Source: JADFSZ01 sp022560555 [NCBI: PVC group bacterium]
GTDB taxonomy: Bacteria > GCA-001730085 > JADFSZ01
Assembly (NCBI GenBank): GCA_022560555.1
Contig: JADFSZ010000024.1
Location: forward strand, 1 to 13,349
Length of the DNA stretch: 13,349 bases
Direction: 5' to 3'
This document shows positions 6,920-13,349 of the stretch, in pieces. The notes beneath the pieces are model-generated. The model was not told where the DNA came from and did not search any database. It saw nothing but the letters and a program-made list of their open reading frames with translations. The position numbers and the translations under genes are program-made. Each line of letters opens with the position of its first letter. The first letter of the stretch is position 1.

Positions 6920-7312
6920 ATGAAGCGGATATTTTTGTTTGTTGTCATCCTGTTGACAGGAATCTTATTGTGTTTGCCCAGACCATCTTTTGCCCATGGT
7001 CTTCACTTTCATTCTTTAGAAGACATGGCCGCGCATATTGAAGGGCATCTTTTAGAGCTGGAAATCCTTGTAGCATCCAAGAGGGATCATCAGGAAGAGA
7101 TTTTTGAAAAAAGCCTGGAAATCCATCGCCATGCCTTAGATTATCATAGATATGTCAGGCATTTACAAAATAGTTCACCTCGACACGCTGGTTTCAACGC
7201 CCTGGTGATGGGAGCTGAACAGTTAATCAAAAAGTCGGAACAAAACGATGTCTTTCAGATGATCTTTGTCATGAATGACATGTTAGAAATTATCCCGCTG
7301 AATCCGGCGTAG
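6920..7312 (+). CDS. Small exported histidine-rich protein, family not recognised
   Basis: This gene has a good ribosome binding site (AAAGGAG at 6904-6910, nine bases before the ATG). The 130-residue product opens with a clear Sec signal peptide: MKR, a hydrophobic core, and PSFA before a likely cut at residue 25. Cys 18 lacks a proper lipobox, so a soluble periplasmic protein is likelier than a lipoprotein. All 11 histidines lie in the mature part (26, 29, 31, 39, 43, 57, 69, 71, 76, 81, 89). The mature N-terminus would be HGLHFH, and EIHRHALDYHRYVRH puts four more on what looks like one or two helices. The remainder is predicted helical, with hydrophobic positions suiting a small bundle. 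I do not recognise the family. Its place between the urea transporter and urease genes, plus the histidines, suggests periplasmic nickel binding or delivery. That is inference; copper, zinc or a structural role are possible. Confidence 0.85.
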   Translation: MKRIFLFVVILLTGILLCLPRPSFAHGLHFHSLEDMAAHIEGHLLELEILVASKRDHQEEIFEKSLEIHRHALDYHRYVRHLQNSSPRHAGFNALVMGAEQLIKKSEQNDVFQMIFVMNDMLEIIPLNPA

Positions 7313-7324
7313 GAAAATGGAATT

Positions 7325-8302
7325 ATGTCCGTAACAGCTCTCATAAAAAAAAGAAGACATCGAACGCAAGATCATATGCGCATCGATCAAACAGATTCTC
7401 ATTACCCATATGATATTTGTCCTAATGAGAATTTATGGAGCCGCATTCAAGTGGCTCCTGTCCAAGGGGTATCCCTGTTAAACACGTGTCAAAGCATTAA
7501 TCCTCTTAAGATTTTCAATCCTCATGACGGAGGCACAACCTGTCATGTGGTTTTATCGAGTTATGGGGGAGGGTTTGTGACAGGGGATCAGATCTATTTT
7601 CAAGTTGTGTGTCAGCCGGATTCGAAATTATTTCTCGGGACTCAAGCCGAAACAAAAGTGTATAAATCTGTTTATGATCAGACATCATCTCAGACGATTG
7701 TGGGTTCATTGGGAAAGAATGCGTTGGCTGTGATAGCCCCGGATGCCTTGATCCCTTATGCGGGGAGCCGTTTTGTTCAAAAACAAATATGGACGTTAGA
7801 AACAACCTCATGTTTGATTCTCATTGATTGGATTCATTCAGGACGTTCCGCTTTAGGGGAAGATTTCCAATATGATTTATTGCGTTCAGATATTGAGATC
7901 TTTGTGGATGGGGAAAAAGTGATTTTGGATCGATTGAAGATTCAGCCGGGATATTCGTCACCTTTTGCTCCGGGGGCGTACGGAGAGTATACGAGTTGCT
8001 TTAATATGTATCTTGTAGGGGACGCGTGCGCGCCTTTAATTCAAAAGATCAATAATGTGATCAAGAAGGGCGGAGCGATCCCAGGATATAATGAACAAAA
8101 ATTTTGTCTTCCAAATGATAATGCTCGAGAAGAATATTTCAAAGGAATATGGTTGGGGCTCAATCGCATGAACGACACATGTTATGTGCTACGTTTGCTC
8201 GCCAGAGAAAAACAGGATATCGAACCCTTGTTAAAAATCTTTTTTGCTGAGTTGGCTTCAAAAAAATTATTGGGATTTAATCCTTTAACAAGAAAACTTT
8301 GA
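7325..8302 (+). CDS. ureD: UreD (UreH), urease accessory protein
   Basis: UreD binds apo-urease and, with UreF and UreG, forms the activation complex that carries nickel into the active site. The 325-residue product shows the family pattern: YGGGFVTGDQ (80-89), GTQAETKVYKS (105-115), PDALIPYAGSRF (139-150) and HSGRSALGE (171-179). The N-terminus is about 30 residues longer than the conserved core and rich in basic residues and histidine (KKRRHRTQDH). A start at the in-frame ATG at 7376 would remove much of this tail, and neither start has a strong ribosome binding site, so the exact N-terminus is open. The gene follows the histidine-rich protein after only 12 bases, which implies one transcript. 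Placing ureD ahead of the structural genes matches many bacterial urease operons. Confidence 0.92.
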   Translation: MSVTALIKKRRHRTQDHMRIDQTDSHYPYDICPNENLWSRIQVAPVQGVSLLNTCQSINPLKIFNPHDGGTTCHVVLSSYGGGFVTGDQIYFQVVCQPDSKLFLGTQAETKVYKSVYDQTSSQTIVGSLGKNALAVIAPDALIPYAGSRFVQKQIWTLETTSCLILIDWIHSGRSALGEDFQYDLLRSDIEIFVDGEKVILDRLKIQPGYSSPFAPGAYGEYTSCFNMYLVGDACAPLIQKINNVIKKGGAIPGYNEQKFCLPNDNAREEYFKGIWLGLNRMNDTCYVLRLLAREKQDIEPLLKIFFAELASKKLLGFNPLTRKL

Positions 8303-8351
8303 CCTCCAATATACTGTAGCTTCAAACGAAATATAGAACGGAAGGGATCTT

Positions 8352-9110
8352 ATGAGATTGTCGCCGAAAGAAATTGAAAAACTGATGCTCCATAATGCGG
8401 GGTTTGTTGCCCAAAAGAGATTGTGGCGCGGCCTCAAACTCAATTATCCCGAGGCCATAGCTTTGATAGCTACGCAGATTCTTGAGCTGATACGGGAAGG
8501 GAAGACGGTGTCCGCACTGATGGATCAAGGGAAGCGCATCTTGGGCACCGTTCATGTTCAGCCTGAAGTCCCGTCTCTGATCCATGAAGTTCAGGTAGAA
8601 GGAACATTTCCGGATGGTGTTAAGCTTGTTACTATTCATGATCCGATCTGCACCGAAGAGGGAGATTTGGCATTAGCTCTCTATGGGTCGGGGCTGTCTT
8701 TGGAGAGTGCGACAGTGCAACGGCATGATGCCGATGCCCGGAAAGGACCCCGAATTATCCCGGGAGAATTGATCCTTCAAAAAGAAGAATTAGTATTGAA
8801 TGAAGGCAGGGACATTCGTGTTGTGAACGTCATCAATAAGGGGGATCGCCCTATTCAGGTTGGATCGCATTATCCCTTTTTTGAGGTTAATCCGAGCTTA
8901 GTCTTTGAACGGGAATCAGCCTATGGATACCGCTTGAATATTCCTTCGGGAACAGCGATTCGCTTTGAACCAGGAGCTAAGAAAGATGTCGAACTCATTC
9001 CTATTGCAGGAGAAAAAATCATTTATGGCGGGAATGCCTGGATCTCCGGAAAATTGTCTGAGGAAAACAAAAAAACGGCATTGGAACGATTTAGAGACAT
9101 AGAAAATTAA
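8352..9110 (+). CDS. ureAB: Fused urease gamma-beta subunit (UreA-UreB)
   Basis: This single frame joins the two small urease subunits, which are separate genes in Klebsiella and fused in Helicobacter. Residues 1-99 are Ure[34 protein letters not shown] and [17 protein letters not shown]. Residues 136-252 are Ure[37 protein letters not shown] and GTAIRFEPG. Between them, residues 100-135 form a linker ([20 protein letters not shown] and on to KGPR) clearly longer than the short Helicobacter join as I recall it. At residue 175 the widely conserved GSHYHF reads GSHYPF, a His-to-Pro change. The C-terminus is shorter than in Helicobacter. The product packs against UreC in the urease assembly and does not hold the nickel site. 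GGAAGGGA lies just before the ATG. The 49-base gap after ureD holds nothing else I recognise. Confidence 0.95.
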   Translation: MRLSPKEIEKLMLHNAGFVAQKRLWRGLKLNYPEAIALIATQILELIREGKTVSALMDQGKRILGTVHVQPEVPSLIHEVQVEGTFPDGVKLVTIHDPICTEEGDLALALYGSGLSLESATVQRHDADARKGPRIIPGELILQKEELVLNEGRDIRVVNVINKGDRPIQVGSHYPFFEVNPSLVFERESAYGYRLNIPSGTAIRFEPGAKKDVELIPIAGEKIIYGGNAWISGKLSEENKKTALERFRDIEN

Positions 9111-9156
9111 AAATGAGTTGTATGATAATCAAGGTTTTAATAGAAAGGAGATTTTT

Positions 9157-10878
9157 ATGAGTTATCGGATTGATCGAAGGGCGTATGCGGATATGTATGG
9201 TCCGACAACAGGCGATAAAGTCCGATTAGGCGATACGGATCTCATCGTCGAAGTGGAAAAGGACATGACAGTCTATGGGGAAGAATGCAAATTTGGCGGC
9301 GGTAAAGTTTTACGGGACGGCATGGGACAAGCGGCAGGTGTCCTACAGAAGGATGCCCTCGATTTACTGATCACGAACGCTTTGATCTTGGACTATACAG
9401 GAATTTATAAAGCCGATGTAGGTATCAAAAATGGACGCATCATAGGCATTGGTAAAGCCGGAAACCCGGCTATCATGCCCAACGTGAATAAGGATATGAT
9501 TTTTGGTGTGACAACAGAAGTTGTGGCCGGGGAAGGATTGATTTTAACGGCAGGAGGTATTGATGCGCATATTCATTTTATTTGTCCCCAACAAATCGAT
9601 GAAGCACTAGCATCCGGCATCACAACCATGTTGGGAGGAGGCACAGGACCGGCAACAGGAACCAATGCCACGACGTGTACACCCGGTGCTTATCATATTG
9701 AGATGATGATGCGTGCAACAGATGCTTATCCCTTAAATTTTGGATTCTTGGGGAAAGGGAATTCCTCTTTGCCTCAAGGATTAGAGGAGCAGATCCATGG
9801 CGGGGCGATCGGACTCAAACTCCATGAAGATTGGGGAACAACACCGGCTGCCATTGACAGTTGCTTGTCAATAGCAGATAAATTTGATGTGCAAGTCGCA
9901 ATCCATACTGATACGTTGAATGAGTCAGGTTTTGTCGAAAGAACGATAGCCGCTTTTAAAGGGCGAACGATTCATACATTTCATTCCGAGGGAGCCGGAG
10001 GAGGACATGCTCCGGATATTCTCAAAGTCTGCGGCCAAAGAAATGTTTTGCCTTCTTCAACGAATCCGACACGACCTTTTACCGCTAATACCATTGATGA
10101 ACATTTGGATATGCTGATGGTTTGTCACCATTTGGATAAAAATATTCCGGAAGATGTGGCCTTTGCAGAAAGCCGCATTCGCGCGGAAACGATTGCCGCG
10201 GAAGACATACTTCATGATATGGGCGCGATCTCCATAATAGCTTCGGATTCTCAGGCCATGGGCCGTGTGGGCGAGGTGATTTGCCGGACATGGCAAACAG
10301 CTCATAAAATGAAAGTTCAACGGGGCCAACTTCCGGAAGATAAAAAGACCGTCTCCGGTAGTGATAATTTCCGGGTGAAACGTTATATCGCAAAATATAC
10401 AATCAATCCGGCTATTGCACATGGATTTGCCAATGAGGTTGGATCTGTCGAGATTGGAAAATGGGCCGATTTTGTTTTGTGGAAACCTTGTTTCTTTGGT
10501 TCAAAACCTGAAATGGTGATCAAAGGCGGCATTATTGTACAGGCACAGATGGGAGATCCCAATGCATCCATACCCACCACGCAACCCTATTTTTCCAGAC
10601 CCATGTTCGGGGCTATGGGATCGGCTATCGGTGCGAATTCATTTGCGTTAGTTTCAGCAGTCTCCCAAGAGCATGTCAAAAATCATTATGGACTATCCAA
10701 AAGAATAGTCCCCATTAAAAATTGTCGAAAAATCAGCAAAGACGACATGAAGCTTAATAATTATTTGCCGAATATTGAGGTGGATCCCGAAAGCTATCAG
10801 GTCAAAGTGAATGGAGAGATAATAACCTGTGAGCCGGCAAGCCAATTGCCTTTAGCGCAGCTTTATTCTTTATTCTAG
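9157..10878 (+). CDS. ureC: UreC, urease alpha (catalytic) subunit
   Basis: UreC holds the dinickel centre that hydrolyses urea to ammonia and carbamate in the cytoplasm. The ATG at 9157 follows a textbook AAAGGAG and gives [20 protein letters not shown], the normal N-terminus, at 573 residues (family about 567-572). The frame is open upstream to 9118 but that part has no family likeness. All nickel and catalytic residues are present, offset by four from Klebsiella numbering: His 138 and His 140 (DAHIHF), the carbamylated Lys 221 (GLKLHEDWG), His 250 (VAIHTDT), His 276 ([14 protein letters not shown]), Asp 364 ([12 protein letters not shown]), and flap residues Cys 323 and His 324 (MVCHHLD). 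I see no missing key residue, so the enzyme should be active once nickel is loaded. It is the most strongly conserved gene in the window. Confidence 0.98.
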   Translation: MSYRIDRRAYADMYGPTTGDKVRLGDTDLIVEVEKDMTVYGEECKFGGGKVLRDGMGQAAGVLQKDALDLLITNALILDYTGIYKADVGIKNGRIIGIGKAGNPAIMPNVNKDMIFGVTTEVVAGEGLILTAGGIDAHIHFICPQQIDEALASGITTMLGGGTGPATGTNATTCTPGAYHIEMMMRATDAYPLNFGFLGKGNSSLPQGLEEQIHGGAIGLKLHEDWGTTPAAIDSCLSIADKFDVQVAIHTDTLNESGFVERTIAAFKGRTIHTFHSEGAGGGHAPDILKVCGQRNVLPSSTNPTRPFTANTIDEHLDMLMVCHHLDKNIPEDVAFAESRIRAETIAAEDILHDMGAISIIASDSQAMGRVGEVICRTWQTAHKMKVQRGQLPEDKKTVSGSDNFRVKRYIAKYTINPAIAHGFANEVGSVEIGKWADFVLWKPCFFGSKPEMVIKGGIIVQAQMGDPNASIPTTQPYFSRPMFGAMGSAIGANSFALVSAVSQEHVKNHYGLSKRIVPIKNCRKISKDDMKLNNYLPNIEVDPESYQVKVNGEIITCEPASQLPLAQLYSLF

Positions 10879-10895
10879 AAGGAAGGTAATGAGTT

Positions 10896-11579
10896 TTGAC
10901 TAAGCAATATCTTTATTTATTCCAATTAGCTGATTCGGCATGGCCCACAGGAGGGTTTGCCCTCTCTAATGGTTTTGAAGCCTTGATGAAGCTGGGACAT
11001 CTGAAAGATACTCATGTCTTTGTAGAATATCTAGAATCTTATCTCCGGCAAATTAGTGAAGCTGATCTTGCTTTTATGAACTCGATTTATATGTTAAATG
11101 AAGAGGATTATAGTTATCGCTTTCATGAAATCTGGATGGACTGGCATGCGTTTCAACATATCGAAGCCATGCGCAACGCCAATGCCCTTTTGGGCGAAAA
11201 CTGGTTTCGCATGATCCGCTCTGTTTACTCTCCTCGAAACATTGATGAGATGAAAAACTTTTTCGATGAGAAAAATCGCCCCATGTATTTTACCATTGTT
11301 TTTCCAAGGCTTCTCAGGATGATCAGGGTCGAGTTATTAGTCATGCACAAGCTGTTTTATCATATGGCCGTTCGAGATCAAACCGGTGCTGCCATACGAT
11401 TAGGTGTTATCGGCCCTGAAATGGCACAAAGGATCCATTTTCGCTTGATTGATACCTGCGAAAAATTGCGTGTGCAATACAAAGATCGAACATATGAGGA
11501 GGCGTGCCGTTCCCATCCACTGCTGGAATTGGCGCAAAGTTCTCATCAATATCTATATTCACGCATTTTTCAGAACTAG
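10896..11579 (+). CDS. ureF: UreF, urease accessory protein
   Basis: UreF works with UreD and recruits UreG during nickel insertion, controlling the fidelity of activation. The 227-residue, mostly helical product has the family signature LADSAWPTGGFALSNGFEA (11-29) and ends in HQYLYSRIFQN, close to the usual UreF terminus. I accept the TTG at 10896 because AAGGAAGG at 10879-10886 lies nine bases upstream and the family motif begins only ten codons in. An ATG at 10889 in another frame opens a four-codon reading frame that overlaps this TTG and could compete for the same ribosome binding site. The gap after ureC is 17 bases. Length is normal. Sequence drift from better-known UreF proteins is noticeable in the middle, as is common in this fast-evolving family. 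Confidence 0.93.
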   Translation: MTKQYLYLFQLADSAWPTGGFALSNGFEALMKLGHLKDTHVFVEYLESYLRQISEADLAFMNSIYMLNEEDYSYRFHEIWMDWHAFQHIEAMRNANALLGENWFRMIRSVYSPRNIDEMKNFFDEKNRPMYFTIVFPRLLRMIRVELLVMHKLFYHMAVRDQTGAAIRLGVIGPEMAQRIHFRLIDTCEKLRVQYKDRTYEEACRSHPLLELAQSSHQYLYSRIFQN

Positions 11580-11597
11580 TATTCTAAGAGGAAAAAC

Positions 11598-12365
11598 ATG
11601 TCTCAAAAAAACCATATCCAAAAAAAACATCTCCATTTAGACGCTCATAAACATGACCATGAGCACCACCATACCCATGAAAAATGGGAAAGCCCCGGCA
11701 TATACAGATGGAAAGATCTTTCTGATCATCCGCGTGATTTTTCCAAGAGAGCGTTTACGATAGGAATTGGCGGCCCCGTGGGCTCGGGGAAAACAGCATT
11801 ATTGAAATCTTTATGTGAATGTTTTCGAAACCGATATCAGCTTGGTGTTGTTACGAATGATATATTTACGCGAGAAGACGCAGAGTTTTTGATTAAACAT
11901 AAAGTGCTTGAACCTGACCGCATTATTGGAGTTGAGACGGGGGGATGTCCCCATGCGGCGATTCGTGAAGATATATCATCTAATTTGTCAGCCCTCACAG
12001 AACTGATGAAACGCTTTTCTTGCAATCTTGATTTGCTTTTTGTTGAGAGCGGAGGGGATAATCTGGCCGCTCATTTCAGCAAAGAGCTTGTTGATTATAC
12101 GATTTATGTCATTGATGTTTCCGGAGGGGATAAGATCCCTCGAAAAGGAGGGCCCGGAATTACACAGGCGGATTTATTGGTCATTAATAAAATTGATTTG
12201 GCAGATATTGTTGGAGCGGATTTAAAAATTATGAAAAGAGATTCAATCATAATGCGCGGGGAAGGTCCCTTTATCTTTTCTAATGCGAGAGAAGGGCATG
12301 GTGTGCCCCAAATCGCACAGGCTGTTGAGAAAGCTATGAAACAAGCCAAAGCTACAATACTATGA
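11598..12365 (+). CDS. ureG: UreG, nickel-delivering GTPase with a histidine-rich N-terminal tail
   Basis: UreG is the SIMIBI-class GTPase that carries nickel to the UreD-UreF-urease complex. The 255-residue product is longer than common bacterial UreG (about 200-210) because of an N-terminal tail. Residues 1-29 contain ten histidines (6, 11, 13, 17, 19, 21, 23-25, 27). The core is canonical: P-loop GGPVGSGKT (58-66), ETGGCPH (113-119) with the Cys-Pro-His metal site, [10 protein letters not shown] (149-158) and NKID (197-200) for guanine recognition. The start has AGAGGA at 11585-11590 just upstream, and the gap after ureF is 18 bases. No ureE is present in the window, so the tail may store or hand over nickel in its place; histidine-rich UreG tails are known in plants and some bacteria. 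It is the last clear gene of the cluster. Confidence 0.96.
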   Translation: MSQKNHIQKKHLHLDAHKHDHEHHHTHEKWESPGIYRWKDLSDHPRDFSKRAFTIGIGGPVGSGKTALLKSLCECFRNRYQLGVVTNDIFTREDAEFLIKHKVLEPDRIIGVETGGCPHAAIREDISSNLSALTELMKRFSCNLDLLFVESGGDNLAAHFSKELVDYTIYVIDVSGGDKIPRKGGPGITQADLLVINKIDLADIVGADLKIMKRDSIIMRGEGPFIFSNAREGHGVPQIAQAVEKAMKQAKATIL

Positions 12366-13094
12366 TCTTCAAATTGTTACTTCCAATTTATCAATAGCCG
12401 TATCCGTTTTTAACATCTTTCCCCAACATGATCTTCATCGTCTCTGTCGTGCTGTTCCAAACACTGTCTGTGCTCAAAAGTCTGTTGAATTTAATTATGG
12501 ACCGTATGCCATAAAAAATTGGATATAGAAACTATTCTTTGAAGACAGGATCTTATAACAATATTGTTGTTTTTCTAAAATTCCATGGTCGGCTGTCAGA
12601 ATGCGTAGGCAATGGGTTGAATAGAGACGGGTGTAATGATTGAAAATAGTGGGCTTAGAATCCAGAGCATTAAAAATTCGCTCATTGGTTTATAAATGGC
12701 ATCCATATTGCGTGAAAACATGACATCTGTTTTTAAGGAAAAACTGTTTTATGGGAACATCGGTTATATGGGAAAGCTTACGGTTCAAACTGAAAGCAAA
12801 AAAAATATTTTTATTACTCAATTCCAGCTCTCCGATGGCACAAAGTATGTCCTCTGTATTCAAGCACATTTGGTCACTCGGAAAACAACCATATACGAAA
12901 GCCGTTTATTCTCAAGATTTGCATGTGCCCTTAACGATTCGAACGATCATTTGGAACAAGCTTGGACCTTTGAGGCTCGTTTGCTCCGCATGGCCTGAGC
13001 CCCGTCTGGCGAGTCAGAATCTTTACCAAGGACGATGAGTTTTGGGCGGGGATAGCCTTTTGGGGGCGTTTTAAGAAGAGCTTGGAATCCTTAT

Positions 13095-13140
13095 AAAATA
13101 CAAAAATGTCACTAAAAGAAGCCTAAAAATACAAAAATGT
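13095..13140. repeat. Direct repeat of 15 bp with a 31-bp period
   Basis: AAAATACAAAAATGT occurs at 13095-13109 and again, identically, at 13126-13140. A spacing of 31 bp is close to three helical turns, so both copies face the same side of the DNA, as paired regulator sites often do. The sequence is AT-rich and two copies are weak evidence. It could also be duplication debris. Confidence 0.6.
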
Positions 13141-13224
13141 TATATTTCAAGATGAAGGCTGATATGTGTTTTCAAAAACAAAGGAAGAAAATGAAGGTGC
13201 CAGAGAGGTATAAATAACTGATAT

Positions 13225-13245
13225 GAAAAAGGATATGCCTTTTTC
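13225..13245. terminator. Weak hairpin with A/T flanks, possible terminator
   Basis: GAAAAAGG at 13225-13232 pairs perfectly with CCTTTTTC at 13238-13245 around a five-base loop (ATATG). Only two or three pairs are G-C and the T-run is part of the stem instead of following it, so termination would be inefficient. It might separate the urease transcript from the gene that starts beyond the window. Confidence 0.25.
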
Positions 13246-13341
13246 TGAATCAGCGGTCTCTCAAATGATTTTTGGTATGTTTGTTGCATTAAGGACAAAG
13301 GCGATTCTCGTCCGAAAATCGCATGCTAACAATCACAACAA

Positions 13342-13348
13342 AGGAGGA
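13342..13348 (+). promoter_or_regulatory. Strong ribosome binding site at the window edge
   Basis: AAAGGAGG lies in the last bases of the window, preceded by ACAATCACAAC. Such an exact anti-16S match suggests a plus-strand gene starting within about ten bases past the right edge. Nothing of its coding sequence is visible. Confidence 0.5.
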
Positions 13349-13349
13349 A

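Larger units (their letters stand above)
12366..13349. other. Region after ureG without a convincing gene
   Basis: I find no coding region here that I can defend. Two overlapping plus-strand frames of 95-100 codons (12696-12998 and 12751-13038) lack ribosome binding sites and recognisable motifs. A third frame is open for about 30 codons after 12980 (reads FTKDDEFWAGIAFWGR), and a minus-strand frame of about 64 codons lies in the 12500-12690 area. Short open pieces in changing frames could be a decayed gene or chance. No strong terminator follows ureG; AAATTG...CAATTT at 12370-12389 is a weak hairpin at best. The right end has a direct repeat, a small hairpin and a ribosome binding site, listed separately. 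Confidence 0.55.

Noticed and set aside
9118-9156. Upstream TTG start for ureC
   Set aside because: The ATG at 9157 has a textbook ribosome binding site and gives the conserved UreC N-terminus; the 13 extra codons have no family likeness.
12696-13038. Two overlapping plus-strand frames as genes or a transposase
   Set aside because: They occupy the same DNA in different frames, lack ribosome binding sites, and I could not match either to a transposase or other family.

Overview
The window carries one large plus-strand gene cluster for urea uptake and urea breakdown. An unrelated AT-rich gene flanks it on the left, on the minus strand, and almost 1 kb without a convincing gene flanks it on the right. 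Gene density, clear AAGGAG-type ribosome binding sites, overlapping stops and starts, and Sec signal peptides show a bacterium. The periplasmic binding protein and exported accessory protein fit a Gram-negative cell. I cannot name the genus. Base composition is uneven: line 421-480, inside the left gene, has 19 G+C in 60, while line 9301-9360, inside ureC, has 34 in 60. These are two sampled lines only, but they suggest the left gene has a different history.

Layout. 1-1428 (minus): the first 476 codons of an unrecognised repeat protein with a TPR-like segment, running off the left edge. 1429-1640: an AT-rich gap with a near-consensus sigma-70 promoter, a perfect 14-bp palindrome on its -10 element, and a Shine-Dalgarno sequence with no usable start codon after it. 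1641-2420: the C-terminal part of urtA only. 2575-6856: urtB, urtC, urtD and urtE, complete and overlapping or nearly so. 6855-6906: four tandem 13-bp units. 6920-7312: a small exported histidine-rich protein of unknown family. 7325-12365: ureD, a fused ureA-ureB gene, ureC, ureF and ureG. 12366-13349: no convincing gene, ending in a strong ribosome binding site for a gene beyond the window.

How the genes work together. UrtA binds urea in the periplasm, UrtB and UrtC form the inner-membrane channel, and UrtD and UrtE hydrolyse ATP to drive uptake. Inside the cell, UreAB and UreC form urease, which splits urea to ammonia and carbamate. UreD, UreF and UreG load its two nickel ions. No ureE, nickel permease or second urtA copy is visible. 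UreG has a histidine-rich N-terminal tail that could partly replace UreE, and the histidine-rich exported protein lies exactly between the transport and urease halves.

The main oddity is the left boundary. urtA has lost its signal peptide and first lobe (roughly 170-200 codons judged from the family's usual length), and the foreign-looking gene and orphan promoter sit where that part should be. This looks like a rearrangement or insertion junction. If so, the transporter has lost its normal binding protein unless another copy exists.
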